Origin: Klebsiella pneumoniae
GTDB lineage: Bacteria; Pseudomonadota; Gammaproteobacteria; Pseudomonadales; UBA5518
Reading direction: 5' to 3'
Assembly (NCBI GenBank): GCA_945862145.1
Contig: CAMAXE010000035.1
Span: 1-43,224 of the forward strand
Length of the DNA: 43,224 nucleotides
A program made the translations under genes and the position numbers. How positions within the stretch are numbered: the first letter of the stretch is position 1; every line of letters begins with the position of its first letter. The notes beneath the pieces are model-generated. The model was not told where the DNA came from. It ran no database searches and was given only the letters and a program-made list of their open reading frames with translations. Positions 16,921 to 25,840 of this stretch are shown piece after piece.

Positions 16921-17703
16921 ATGAGCGCGAATCCCGCCGATCCAAGCCTGAACTGGCAGCGCCTGGCGCCACTGATCCCCAACCCGAGTCGCTACCCGAT
17001 ACTGCCGCCGCTCACACCGCGGCAGGAAGTGGCTCTGCTCTGCCGGGTGCTCTTCCAGGAGGGCTACAACGATCACATCGCCGGCCACATCACCTACCGC
17101 ATGGACGACGGCACCCTGCTGGTGAACCCTTGGGAACTCGCCTGGGACGAGGTGTGCGCCTCGGACATCCTGACGCTGGACGCGAACGGGCGGGTTGTCG
17201 ACGGGCAGTGGAACGTCACACCCGCCATCAACCTGCACCGCGACATGCACGCCCTGCGACACGACGCCCGCCTCGTGATCCACAACCACTCCGAGTGGGG
17301 CTCGGTGTGGGCGGCCTGCAAGCGGGTACCCCCGATCTACGACCAGACCTCTTCGCTGGTCGACACCGACCCGGTGATCTACGACGAGTACCAAGGCACC
17401 GTGAACGACTCCGCAGCGGGACGCGCCGCGGTGGAGGCACTTGGCGAACACAAGTGGGCGCTGCTGGCGAACCACGGCGTGTTTCTGGTGGCGCGCGACA
17501 TCCGCCAGGCGCATTTGCGCGCGATCACGCTGGAGTGGCGTTGCCGCCTCGCCTGGCGCGTGGAGCAGTTGGGCGGGGGCAGCCCGCTCGCGGCGGAGAC
17601 AGCCGCCGCAATGGGCCGCATGACCGATGGCAACGGCTTCCCGTTCCTGTGGGAGGCGATGGCACGGCGCGAACTGCGGCGCGACCCGCGCGTGCTGGAT
17701 TGA
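16921..17703 (+). CDS. Class II aldolase/adducin family protein
   Basis: A 260-residue cytosolic protein with the class II aldolase fold (FucA/AraD/adducin). Metal-binding histidines are visible in VIHNHSEWG (about 119-127) and in LLANHGVFL (about 180-188). The acidic segment PWELAWDEV corresponds to the substrate-loop region. Members cleave sugar phosphates, epimerise ribulose-5-phosphate, or have other metal-dependent lyase or decarboxylase roles; this branch is uncharacterised to my knowledge. It lies 26 bases after the glpD-like gene and is probably co-transcribed, hinting at a triose-phosphate link, which is inference. Confidence 0.82.
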   Translation: MSANPADPSLNWQRLAPLIPNPSRYPILPPLTPRQEVALLCRVLFQEGYNDHIAGHITYRMDDGTLLVNPWELAWDEVCASDILTLDANGRVVDGQWNVTPAINLHRDMHALRHDARLVIHNHSEWGSVWAACKRVPPIYDQTSSLVDTDPVIYDEYQGTVNDSAAGRAAVEALGEHKWALLANHGVFLVARDIRQAHLRAITLEWRCRLAWRVEQLGGGSPLAAETAAAMGRMTDGNGFPFLWEAMARRELRRDPRVLD

Positions 17704-17837
17704 ACGAGTAACCGGGTGCCGCACTTACGCCGGAGGCACCGGGCCAGCCTGGAGGCTCCTTAATGGCGCGGTCCGGGTTTTGAGGGCCTGCAGGGGTAGG
17801 GTATCCTCCCCCTTTCACCCGTTATCGAACCCGTTCC
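17704..17837 (+). promoter_or_regulatory. leuS upstream region: hairpin and candidate promoter
   Basis: GGTGCC (17715-17720) and GGCACC (17735-17740) form a 6-bp stem after the aldolase stop. A small AGCC/GGCT stem follows at 17746-17757. TTGAGG (17780-17785) and TATCCT (17802-17807), 16 bases apart, are a plausible sigma-70 pair ending 30 bases before the leuS ATG. All are weak predictions. I saw no leucine leader peptide or T-box. Confidence 0.35.
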
Positions 17838-20306
17838 ATGGAAGAGATCTACCAAGCCGAGCGCATCGAGGCCGAGACCCAGGCGCTCTGGCAGCAGACC
17901 CGCGCCTTCGAGGTGCAGGCCGATCCCTCCCGCGAGAAGTTCTACTGCCTCTCGATGTTCCCCTACCCCAGCGGCAAGCTGCATATGGGGCATGTGCGCA
18001 ACTACACGCTGGGCGATGTGATCGCCCGCTATCACCGCATGACAGGCAAGAACGTGCTGCAGCCGATGGGCTGGGACGCTTTCGGCCTACCGGCCGAGAA
18101 CGCCGCGATCCAGAACAACACCGCACCGGCGAAGTGGACCTACGCCAACATCGACTACATGCGCACCCAACTGAAGCGCCTGGGCTTTGCCTACGACTGG
18201 TCGCGCGAGATCGCCACCTGCCAGCCCTCGTACTACCGCTGGGAGCAGTGGTTCTTCACGCGGCTCTACGACAAGGGTCTCGCCTACAAGAAGGTCTCGG
18301 CCGTGAACTGGTGCCCCAAGGACCAGACCGTGCTCGCCAACGAGCAAGTGGTCGACGGCTGCTGCTGGCGCTGCGACACGGCGGTGGAGCGGCGCGAAAT
18401 CCCGCAGTGGTTCATCCGCATCACCGCCTATGCCGAGGAACTCCTCGCCGATCTCGACACCCTCCCGCAGTGGCCTGAGCAGGTGCGCACGATGCAGCGC
18501 AACTGGATCGGCAAGAGCCGCGGACTGGAAATGCGCTTCGCGCTGGCGCAGGAACTCGCGGGCATCGCCGAGGTGGCGATCTACACCACCCGCCCCGACA
18601 CGCTGCTTGGCGTGACCTATCTGGCGCTGGCGGCGGAACACCCGCTCGCGCGAGCGGCGGCCGCGGGCAACCCGGCGCTGGACGGGTTCATCGGCGAATG
18701 CCGTCGCAGTTCGGTGGCCGAGGCCGACATGGCCACCATGACCAAGCGGGGCATGGACACCGGCCTCTGCGCGATACACCCGCTGAACGGCCGGCGGATC
18801 CCCGTGTGGGTGGCCAATTTTGTGCTGAGGGAGTACGGCACCGGCGCGGTGATGAGCGTGCCCGGGCATGACCAGCGCGACTGGGAGTTCGCGCAGGCCT
18901 ATGGCTTGCCGATCGAGCAGGTCATCGCCCCCACCGACGACCGCGAGCCCTGCGATCTCTCACGGGCCGCCTACCTCGAGCGGGGCGTACTGGTGAATTC
19001 CGGCGAATTCGACGGGCTCGACTCCGAGGCCGCCTTCGATGCCATCGCCGCGCGCATCGAGGTCGCCGGCCAGGGGCGCGTGACCACCAACTACCGTCTG
19101 CGCGACTGGGGCGTCTCGCGCCAGCGCTATTGGGGCGCACCGATCCCGATGCTCTACGTCGACGGCGACCACGAGATCCCGGTGCCCGCCGCACGGCTGC
19201 CCGTACTGCTGCCCGAGGACGTCGCGCTGAGCGGCGTGCAGTCGCCGCTCAAGGCGGATCCCGCATGGCGGCGCAGCGAATTCGAGGGCAAGCCGGCCGA
19301 GCACGAAACCGACACCTTCGACACCTTCATGGAGTCGTCCTGGTACTACGCCCGCTTCACCTGCCCCGATCTCGAAACCGCCATGCTGGACAGCACCCGC
19401 GCCAACTACTGGCTGCCGGTGGATCAGTACGTGGGCGGCATCGAGCACGCGATCCTGCACCTCCTGTATTCGCGCTTCTTCCACAAGCTGATGCGCGATG
19501 AAGGCCTGGTCTCGAGCAGCGAGCCCTTCACCCGGCTGCTCTGCCAGGGCATGGTGCTGAAAGACGGTGCCAAGATGTCGAAGTCCAAGGGCAACACCGT
19601 AGACCCGCAGGAACTCATACAGCGCTACGGCGCCGACACCGTGCGCCTGTTCATGATGTTCGCGGCTCCCCCCGAGCAAACACTCGAGTGGTCAGACGAG
19701 GGCGTAGCCGGCGCCAACCGCTTCATCAAGCGGCTGTGGAAGACCGTCTATGGGCACCTCGAAATAAATGGGGTCAGACCCCATTTATCCCTCGACAGCC
19801 TGGACGACACGCAAAAAGGCCTGCGCCGCAAGACGCACGAGACCATCGCCAAGGTGAGCGACGACTACGCTCGCCGCCAGACCTTCAACACCGCGATCGC
19901 TGCGGTGATGGAGCTGCTGAACGAGATCGCCAAGTCCGCAGATCGCGCGAGCCCCCGCGGGCTGGCCGTGGAGCGGGAGGCGCTGGAGGCGGCGGTATTG
20001 CTGCTCGCGCCCGTGGTGCCGCATGTGAGCCACGCGCTGTGGCAGGCACTCGGGCACGAGGGCGCGGTGATCGACGCCCCGTGGCCGGCCGTGGACGAAG
20101 CGGCACTGGCCCGCGAGAGCTTCGAGCTGGTGCTGCAAGTGAACGGCAAACTGCGCGGCAGGCTGCAGGTCCCGATCGATGCCACCCGCGAGACTCTCGA
20201 GCGCATGGCACTGGCCGACGAAAATGTGCAGCGCTTCATCGAGGACAAAACCGTGCTTAAGGTGGTCGTCGTTCCAGGCAAGCTGGTGAACGTGGTGGTG
20301 GGCTGA
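17838..20306 (+). CDS. leuS: Leucyl-tRNA synthetase
   Basis: An 822-residue class I synthetase that charges tRNA-Leu and edits mischarged products. Landmarks: HMGH (49-52), the zinc knuckle with [14 protein letters not shown] and GCCWRC, the editing domain with [12 protein letters not shown] and [15 protein letters not shown] at 579-583, the anticodon-binding region, and the C-terminal [13 protein letters not shown]. All domains are present (E. coli is about 860 aa). Oddity: residues 643-651 (INGVRPHLS) are encoded by a perfect palindrome at 19764-19788. It is AT-richer than its surroundings and lies in the variable loop before the anticodon-binding bundle (E. coli has AKGDVAALNVD there). The frame is kept. 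Three bases separate it from lptE. Confidence 0.97.
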   Translation: MEEIYQAERIEAETQALWQQTRAFEVQADPSREKFYCLSMFPYPSGKLHMGHVRNYTLGDVIARYHRMTGKNVLQPMGWDAFGLPAENAAIQNNTAPAKWTYANIDYMRTQLKRLGFAYDWSREIATCQPSYYRWEQWFFTRLYDKGLAYKKVSAVNWCPKDQTVLANEQVVDGCCWRCDTAVERREIPQWFIRITAYAEELLADLDTLPQWPEQVRTMQRNWIGKSRGLEMRFALAQELAGIAEVAIYTTRPDTLLGVTYLALAAEHPLARAAAAGNPALDGFIGECRRSSVAEADMATMTKRGMDTGLCAIHPLNGRRIPVWVANFVLREYGTGAVMSVPGHDQRDWEFAQAYGLPIEQVIAPTDDREPCDLSRAAYLERGVLVNSGEFDGLDSEAAFDAIAARIEVAGQGRVTTNYRLRDWGVSRQRYWGAPIPMLYVDGDHEIPVPAARLPVLLPEDVALSGVQSPLKADPAWRRSEFEGKPAEHETDTFDTFMESSWYYARFTCPDLETAMLDSTRANYWLPVDQYVGGIEHAILHLLYSRFFHKLMRDEGLVSSSEPFTRLLCQGMVLKDGAKMSKSKGNTVDPQELIQRYGADTVRLFMMFAAPPEQTLEWSDEGVAGANRFIKRLWKTVYGHLEINGVRPHLSLDSLDDTQKGLRRKTHETIAKVSDDYARRQTFNTAIAAVMELLNEIAKSADRASPRGLAVEREALEAAVLLLAPVVPHVSHALWQALGHEGAVIDAPWPAVDEAALARESFELVLQVNGKLRGRLQVPIDATRETLERMALADENVQRFIEDKTVLKVVVVPGKLVNVVVG
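19764..19788. repeat. Palindromic element inside leuS
   Basis: ATAAATGGGGTC (19764-19775), a single A, then GACCCCATTTAT (19777-19788): perfect 12-bp arms. Its composition (ATAAAT ends) differs from the surrounding GC-rich code. From memory, palindromes with the TGGGGTCAGACCCCA core recur in many gammaproteobacterial genomes, usually between genes. Here it is within a coding sequence and in frame. It shares GGGGTCAG with the array at 41625-41720. Confidence 0.85.
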
Positions 20307-20309
20307 ACC

Positions 20310-20810
20310 ATGCAGCACCGCATCCTGCTCGTGCTCGCCCTGCTCGCCACGCTCGCCGCCTGCGGCTGGCATCCTCGCGGCGTCCAGACACTGCCGCCGG
20401 AACTCGCCGAGATCCGGCTGGTGGTCACACCCCCGGACCCCCGGTTCAGCGCGCGGCTGGAGCGTTCGCTGAAACTTGCAGGCGTGCAGGTAGTTACCCG
20501 CGCTGGCGTCTACTCCCTGCATGCCACCACGCCGCGCCCGGCGTTGCGCAACGTGGCGCTCGACAGCGGTGCGCGCAGCGCCGAGCAGGAGATGCGCCTC
20601 GAAATGCAGTTCGACCTGCGCAACGCCAGCGGAGACACCGTCTACGGCCCGCGGACCATCTCGGCAAACCGCGTCTACGCCTACGATCCGAACAGCGTCA
20701 TCGCCAAATTCGACGAGGAGAAACTCATCCAGCAGGAACTGCAGGAAAATCTCGTCGGGCAGCTGTTCCGGCAGCTCGCGCGTGTCAACGCAGCCACGCT
20801 GGCGCACTGA
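20310..20810 (+). CDS. lptE: LPS-assembly lipoprotein LptE
   Basis: A 166-residue outer-membrane lipoprotein that plugs LptD and helps insert LPS. A signal peptide ends in the lipobox LAAC, with C18 the acylated residue (ATLAACGW). The mature part has the LptE pattern, including GWHPRG, a LERSLKLAGVQVV segment and DPNSVIAKFDEE before the C-terminal helix. It lies between leuS and holA, three bases from each, the standard neighbourhood. Confidence 0.93.
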   Translation: MQHRILLVLALLATLAACGWHPRGVQTLPPELAEIRLVVTPPDPRFSARLERSLKLAGVQVVTRAGVYSLHATTPRPALRNVALDSGARSAEQEMRLEMQFDLRNASGDTVYGPRTISANRVYAYDPNSVIAKFDEEKLIQQELQENLVGQLFRQLARVNAATLAH

Positions 20811-20813
20811 GCC

Positions 20814-21833
20814 ATGCGCGTGCGCAGCGAGGATTACGGCCGCTCACTGCAGCAGTCAATCGCCCCTTTCCACGTGTTCTACGGCGACGAACCGCTGCTG
20901 CTGATGGAGTGCCAGGACGCGCTGCGCGCCGCGGCGCGCGCACAGGGTTTCACCGAGCGCGAAGTGTTCGACGTAGAGCCCGGCTTCGACTGGTCCCGCG
21001 TGCCGGGAGCCTGCGCGGGCATGTCACTGTTCGGTGATCGCAAACTCCTCGAGATCCGCATTCCCACGGGAAAACCAGGCACCGAGGGCGGCGCGACACT
21101 GCGCGAGATCGCGGCGCATCCCTCCCCCGACACCGTAGTCGCCGTACATCTCGGCGCAAGTGACCGCGATACCGAGAAGGCCGCGTGGTTCAAAGCGCTG
21201 GAGGGAGCCGGTGTGAGCGTACGCGCCTGGCCGATTCGGCGGGGCGAGCTACCGGGCTGGCTGCGGCAGCGGCTGCAGGCCGCGGGATTCAGGCCCGATC
21301 AGGACGCGTTGCGCATGCTGGCCGAGCGCGTCGAGGGCAACCTGCTCGCGGCGCGGCAGGAAATCGAAAAGCTCAAACTGCTCGTGGAACCCGGCGCCCT
21401 GGACGAACGCACCCTCGCTGGCGTGATAACCGATAGCGCGCGCTACACCGCCTTTGATTTGTGCGACCGTGCCTTCGAGGGAGATCATGCCGCAGCGGCC
21501 CGCACGCTCGCCGGGCTGCGTGCCGAGGGCGAGGAGCCGCTGGCTGTGCTGGGCGCTTTTGGCTGGGAGATACGCAAGCTGCTCGCCATCGCCGAGCGCC
21601 ATGCCGGCGGAGAGCCCCTAGAGCGTGCCGCGGAATCACAGCGTGGCGGTGGCAAACGCCATTACGCCGCCGCCGTGCGCCGCCTCGGCGGACGCGGCCT
21701 GCACGCACTGCTGCTGCGGGCAACGCGGGTGGATCGCAGCGTCAAGGGCATGGATGACGCCGACCCCTGGGATGAACTGCTATCGCTGGTGATCGCGGCC
21801 GCTGGCGGACTGCCCCGCACGCGCCGACCCTGA
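20814..21833 (+). CDS. holA: DNA polymerase III delta subunit (clamp loader)
   Basis: A 339-residue clamp-loader subunit that opens the beta clamp. The N-terminal beta-binding domain has the YGDEPLLLMECQDALR segment and the hydrophobic SLFGDRKLLEIRIP loop. The AAA-like second domain (about 140-210) has VEGNLLAARQEIEKL, and the C-terminal collar domain begins near 215 (RYTAFDLCDRAFEGD). Length equals E. coli HolA (343). Its stop is one base from the stop of the convergent GST gene. Confidence 0.94.
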   Translation: MRVRSEDYGRSLQQSIAPFHVFYGDEPLLLMECQDALRAAARAQGFTEREVFDVEPGFDWSRVPGACAGMSLFGDRKLLEIRIPTGKPGTEGGATLREIAAHPSPDTVVAVHLGASDRDTEKAAWFKALEGAGVSVRAWPIRRGELPGWLRQRLQAAGFRPDQDALRMLAERVEGNLLAARQEIEKLKLLVEPGALDERTLAGVITDSARYTAFDLCDRAFEGDHAAAARTLAGLRAEGEEPLAVLGAFGWEIRKLLAIAERHAGGEPLERAAESQRGGGKRHYAAAVRRLGGRGLHALLLRATRVDRSVKGMDDADPWDELLSLVIAAAGGLPRTRRP

Positions 21834-21834
21834 G

Positions 21835-22536
21835 TCAAAACAGCCCGGCGCCCTGGCCGGCGCGAAAATCCGCAGCTACCTCACCCACCAGAGGAACCTC
21901 TGCATCATGCGCCACATCGCGCCAGCGTTCGGCCAATGCATCACGGTACCACTGTGCCATCGCGGGCAGGGCAAGCAGACGGTCCACGTAGGCCTGCGCC
22001 TGCGGGCCGAGCGGCAGCGCATAGGTCTGGATACGAAAAGCCACCGGCGCGAAAAAAGCATCGACCGCACCAAAGCTCGCCCCCGCAAGCCACGGCCCGC
22101 CAAAGCGATCCAGGCCCTGCGACCAGAGTTCCTCAAGCCGGCCGATATCCGCGAGCAGCGCAGTCGGTATTTCCCGCAGGCGTATGCGCAGGCCGCAGTT
22201 CATGCTGCAGATATTGCGCAGAGTGCCGAAGGAAGAATGCATCTCGGCAGCGGCGCAGCGGGCCCAGGCCCGGGCGGCGGGGTCGACGGGCCACACACCC
22301 GGATGGCGTTCGGCGAGATACTCGGCAATAGCCAGCGAATCCCACACCACCTGATCGCCGTCGTGCAGGCAGGGCACCTTGCCGCTCGGCGAAAAGCCGC
22401 GAAAGTCCGTGGCATCAGGGCCTTCGCCGAAGGGTTTCAGTTGCTCATCGAAGGGAATTCCCAGCACCTGCAGCAGCAGCCACGGGCGCAACGACCAGGA
22501 CGAGTAGTTCTTGTTGGCGATGTAGAGGGTGTACAT
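21835..22536 (-). CDS. Glutathione S-transferase family protein
   Basis: A 233-residue soluble GST. The thioredoxin-like N-terminal domain begins MYTLYIANKNYSSWSLRPW, with the probable glutathione-activating serine among S12/S13. GKVPCLHDGDQVVWDSLAI is the cis-proline and glutathione gamma-glutamyl site. An all-helical C-terminal domain follows from about residue 90. It resembles the YfcF/zeta-like GSTs of proteobacteria; substrate unknown. The ATG at 22536 is 8 bases after the lipA stop, so it is probably the last gene of the lipoate operon. The frame remains open far upstream inside lipA, but that part is shadow. Confidence 0.88.
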   Translation of the reverse strand: MYTLYIANKNYSSWSLRPWLLLQVLGIPFDEQLKPFGEGPDATDFRGFSPSGKVPCLHDGDQVVWDSLAIAEYLAERHPGVWPVDPAARAWARCAAAEMHSSFGTLRNICSMNCGLRIRLREIPTALLADIGRLEELWSQGLDRFGGPWLAGASFGAVDAFFAPVAFRIQTYALPLGPQAQAYVDRLLALPAMAQWYRDALAERWRDVAHDAEVPLVGEVAADFRAGQGAGLF

Positions 22537-22544
22537 GCAGTTCG

Positions 22545-23522
22545 CTACGACCGCGCCATCAGGATCGCGTCGACTTGTTGGTCGGCGTGGTAGGAGGAGC
22601 GCACCAACGGCCCGCTGGCCACGCTGCGGAACCCGAGCGACTCGGCAATGCGCCCGAGCTCGGCGAACTCGTCGGGGTGCGCGAAGCGCTCGACAGCCAG
22701 GTGATGGCGGCTCGGCTGCAGGTATTGCCCGAGCGTGAGCATGTCGACATCGTGCGCCCGCAGCGCGTGCATGACCTCGACGATCTCCGCGTTGGTCTCG
22801 CCGAGCCCCAGCATGAGACCCGACTTGGTGAGTACGCCGGGACGGCGCTCCTTGTAGCGCTGCAGCAAGTCGAGCGACCAGTCGAAGTCCGAACCCGGTC
22901 GCGCCTGCAGGTACAGGCGTGGCACGGTCTCGAGATTGTGGTTGAAGACGTCCGGTGGCTCGGCGGCAAGGATATCCAGCGCCACATCCATGCGGCCGCG
23001 GAAATCCGGCACCAGCACTTCGACGCGTATCCCGGTGTTGTGGGCGCGCGTCTCGCGGATGCACTCGGCGAAGTGCGCGGCGCCACCATCGCGCAGATCA
23101 TCACGATCGACCGAAGTGATCACCACGTAGCGCAGGCCCATTTCGGCGATCGCCGCCGCAAGGTGGGCCGGCTCACCGGCATCGAGGGGATTGGGCCTGC
23201 CATGGGCAACATCGCAGAAGGGACAGCGACGCGTACAGATCTCCCCCATCACCATGAACGTCGCCGTGCCGCCGCCGAAACACTCGCCGAGATTGGGACA
23301 ACTCGCCTCCTCGCACACCGAGGCCAGCCGATTGCGCCGCAGGATTTCCTTGATGCGCTCCACCTCGGCGGAGACCGGTATGCGCACGCGGATCCAGTCG
23401 GGTTTGCGCAACGGCGTATCGGTGGGAACGATCTTCACCGGGATGCGTGCGGTCTTGTCCTCGCCACGGAGTTTCTCGCCCTGCACCACCCGGCGCGGGC
23501 TGCCGCGGTTTTGCTCGCTCAT
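22545..23522 (-). CDS. lipA: Lipoyl synthase LipA
   Basis: A 325-residue radical-SAM enzyme that inserts two sulfurs into octanoyl groups on lipoyl domains. Both clusters are visible: C70, C75 and C81 (auxiliary, sacrificed as sulfur donor) and C96, C100 and C103 (CTRRCPFC, radical-SAM). The RSSYHA motif near 308-313 provides the serine ligand. It acts on LipB product made by the gene 24 bases upstream. ATG start at 23522. Confidence 0.97.
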   Translation of the reverse strand: MSEQNRGSPRRVVQGEKLRGEDKTARIPVKIVPTDTPLRKPDWIRVRIPVSAEVERIKEILRRNRLASVCEEASCPNLGECFGGGTATFMVMGEICTRRCPFCDVAHGRPNPLDAGEPAHLAAAIAEMGLRYVVITSVDRDDLRDGGAAHFAECIRETRAHNTGIRVEVLVPDFRGRMDVALDILAAEPPDVFNHNLETVPRLYLQARPGSDFDWSLDLLQRYKERRPGVLTKSGLMLGLGETNAEIVEVMHALRAHDVDMLTLGQYLQPSRHHLAVERFAHPDEFAELGRIAESLGFRSVASGPLVRSSYHADQQVDAILMARS

Positions 23523-23546
23523 GGACTGATGCTCCGTCTGCCGCCC

Positions 23547-24245
23547 TCAGGCGGTGCTGTGTTCGTGCTCGCAACCCGGCGCCACGTTCCGTGGCAGGCC
23601 CGGCGCCTCATCATAGCCAAAGACCCGTCGCAGTTCGGCCTCTAACAGGACCTCAATAGTCCGGCGCGACAGGTCGGTGGTGCGCGGGACCAGATCTGCA
23701 AGGCGGGTGACCACGAGGCCCGCCTGCCCGCAGGGATTGATGCGGGCGAAAGCCCCGAGGTCGGGCGTCACGTTCAGACTGAGCCCGTGGTAGGAACAGC
23801 CCTTGCGGACCCGGAGCCCGAGTGCCGCGATCTTCGCACCATCCACATAAACGCCCGGCGCATCACGCCGCGACTGCCCCTGTATACCGTACGTGGCCAG
23901 CAGCCCGATCACCGCCGCCTCGATCCGATCGACCAGTTCGCGCACGCCCAGACCCGCGCGCCGCAGATCGAGGAGCAGGTAACCCACCAACTGACCGGGG
24001 CCATGCCAAGTGACCTGGCCGCCGCGATCGGACTGCACCACGGGGATCCCGCCGGGATCCAGCAGGTGCTCGGGCTTGCCAGCCTGCCCCTGGGTGAACA
24101 CCGACGCATGTTCGAGCCACCAGAGCACGTCGGGGCTCGCGGCAGAGCGCGTATCGGTGTAACGGCGCATCTCCTGCCACGCACTGGCGTACTCGAGTTG
24201 CTCGCTGCGCCAGACCTGCAACTGCGCCGTCGCCACCGCGCTCAC
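23547..24245 (-). CDS. lipB: Octanoyltransferase LipB
   Basis: A 232-residue enzyme that moves octanoate from acyl-ACP to lipoyl domains through a thioester on cysteine. The catalytic pair is K138 (GAKIAALG) and C172 (INPCGQ), near E. coli K135/C169; the conserved RGGQVTWHGPGQLV block is at 74-87. GTG start whose last two bases overlap the ybeD stop (GTGA), so translation is coupled to ybeD. The C-terminal tail after about residue 210 is non-conserved. Confidence 0.95.
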   Translation of the reverse strand: MSAVATAQLQVWRSEQLEYASAWQEMRRYTDTRSAASPDVLWWLEHASVFTQGQAGKPEHLLDPGGIPVVQSDRGGQVTWHGPGQLVGYLLLDLRRAGLGVRELVDRIEAAVIGLLATYGIQGQSRRDAPGVYVDGAKIAALGLRVRKGCSYHGLSLNVTPDLGAFARINPCGQAGLVVTRLADLVPRTTDLSRRTIEVLLEAELRRVFGYDEAPGLPRNVAPGCEHEHSTA

Positions 24246-24508
24246 ACCACCGCCTGCACCAGGCCCGTGGCCTTCAACGCCGCGAACAGCGCAGCCAGTT
24301 GCGGCTCGCCGGTGGCGATGATGACCACGCGCACGGACATATAACGGCCACCACCGCTTGCGCGTACCGTGGTGCGGTGACGGGGAAATTCGGGCGCGTG
24401 GAGCTCGATGATGCCCTCGACCACCCGCTGGAAATCCGCAACTGCCTCACCCACCACCGCGATGGGATACTCGCAGGGGAATTCGATCTGCGGACGCTCG
24501 CCAGCCAC
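24242..24508 (-). CDS. ybeD: YbeD/DUF493 family protein
   Basis: An 88-residue small protein of the DUF493 family with an ACT-like fold (beta-alpha-beta). It begins near IEFPCEYPIAVVG and contains SVRVVIIATGEPQL. Its role is not firmly known; a regulatory link to lipoate or other metabolism is suggested by its fixed place between dacA and lipB. GTG start 4 bases after the dacA stop; overlaps lipB by 4 bases. Confidence 0.9.
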   Translation of the reverse strand: MAGERPQIEFPCEYPIAVVGEAVADFQRVVEGIIELHAPEFPRHRTTVRASGGGRYMSVRVVIIATGEPQLAALFAALKATGLVQAVV

Positions 24509-24512
24509 GGGT

Positions 24513-25754
24513 TCAGGCCTTGCCGAAAAGCTGCAGGAAAAAGAGCACCAGTGAATCCCAGAAGCGTGTGAAGAAACCGCCCGCCTCTACCGGCTGCAGC
24601 GCCACCAGCGGCTCGGAGATGATTTCCTTGTCATCCAGCGTCACCGACACGCGCCCGAGTTCCTGTCCGGCGGACACCGGCGCCTCGACGCCCATGCGCA
24701 GGTCGATGGCCATCGCCTTGAGATCCGCTGCGCGTCCGCGTGGAACGGTGACATGGATGCCACGGCTCACGCCCAGATCGACGCTATCGGCGGTGCCGCC
24801 CCAGACGCGCACCGGAGCCACCGAGGCACCGGGCGCCAGCACCACCGCCATCTCGTAGAAGCGGAAGCCGTAACCGAGCAGCTTACGGCTCTCCTCGGTG
24901 CGCGCGGCGCGGCTTGCGGTGCCGAGTACAACAGCGACCAGCCGCATGTCCCCCTGCAGCGCCGAACTTACCAGGCAGAAGCCCGCCTCCTCGGTATGGC
25001 CGGTCTTGATGCCGTCGACGCCGGGCTCGCCCAGCAACTCGTTGCGGTTCATCTGGCGGATATTGTTAAAGCTGAAGTGCGTCTGCGAATAGACGGCATA
25101 GTCCTGCGGGTGGTCGGCGATCATGGCGCGCGACAGCGTGGCCAGATCGCGCGCCGTGGTGTAGTGCTGCGCGTCCGGCAGGCCGTGGGCATTCGTGAAA
25201 TGGGTGTTCTTCAAACCGAGACGCACCGCGTGCTGGTTCATCAGGTCGGCGAAGGCCTCATGGGAGCCAGCCAGTCCCTCGGCAATCGCCACGCTGGCGT
25301 CGTTGCCCGAGGAGATCACCAGGCCGTAGTAGAGATCCCGGTAGGAGACATCGGAATTGATGTCTACCCACATCAGGGAGGAGCCGATGAAGGCGGGATT
25401 CTGCGCCCAGGAGTTCGGCGTTATCCGGACCGTGTCCTCCCACTTCACCTTGCCCGTGCGGATGGCCTCGGAAAGCACATAACCGGTCATCATCTTGGTG
25501 AGGCTGGCAGGCGCCATACGCGCGTCGGCGTCATGCTCCGTGATGACGGCACCCGTGTTGGCGTCCATCAGGATCCAGGCCTTGGCCGCCACCGCGGGTG
25601 CGGCCGGAATGATGGGCTGGGTCGGGCCTGTCGCGGCCGGCTGCGCCGGGTTCGGCACCGGGGCATTAGGGACCGGAGCCTGCGGGGACTGGGCAAAACC
25701 CGCGGCGGCAGGCAGCAAAAGGACGAGCAGAATGGCTTGGACGTATCGGATCAC
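24513..25754 (-). CDS. dacA: D-alanyl-D-alanine carboxypeptidase (PBP5/6 type)
   Basis: A 413-residue periplasmic carboxypeptidase that removes the last D-Ala from peptidoglycan stems. Signal peptide 1-21; then a Pro/Ala-rich linker (about 23-55) longer than usual. The catalytic motifs follow: SLTK (84-87), SGN (149-151) and KTG (250-252). A C-terminal PBP5 beta domain and an amphipathic or hydrophobic membrane anchor (FWDSLVLFFLQLFG) end the protein. GTG start. A TATAAT box on the minus strand at 25812-25817 lies about 58 bases upstream, so it probably has its own promoter within the larger cluster. Confidence 0.95.
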   Translation of the reverse strand: MIRYVQAILLVLLLPAAAGFAQSPQAPVPNAPVPNPAQPAATGPTQPIIPAAPAVAAKAWILMDANTGAVITEHDADARMAPASLTKMMTGYVLSEAIRTGKVKWEDTVRITPNSWAQNPAFIGSSLMWVDINSDVSYRDLYYGLVISSGNDASVAIAEGLAGSHEAFADLMNQHAVRLGLKNTHFTNAHGLPDAQHYTTARDLATLSRAMIADHPQDYAVYSQTHFSFNNIRQMNRNELLGEPGVDGIKTGHTEEAGFCLVSSALQGDMRLVAVVLGTASRAARTEESRKLLGYGFRFYEMAVVLAPGASVAPVRVWGGTADSVDLGVSRGIHVTVPRGRAADLKAMAIDLRMGVEAPVSAGQELGRVSVTLDDKEIISEPLVALQPVEAGGFFTRFWDSLVLFFLQLFGKA

Positions 25755-25811
25755 GGTGGCTCCGCTGGAGGCCTGCGCCGGGAGGCAGGACGACGATGGG
25801 ATCGGCGCGGA

Positions 25812-25840
25812 ATTATACGCGTGCGTGGGGCGGCAAAATC
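25812..25840 (-). promoter_or_regulatory. Candidate dacA promoter
   Basis: A consensus -10 TATAAT (minus, 25812-25817) in the 84-base rlpA-dacA gap. A possible -35 is GATTTT (25835-25840) at 17-base spacing, overlapping the end of rlpA. The -35 is poor, but a perfect -10 is rare in this GC-rich DNA. Confidence 0.45.

Noticed and set aside
17704-17837. T-box or leucine leader peptide before leuS
   Set aside because: No run of leucine codons, no T-box motif and no antiterminator pair; only weak hairpins.
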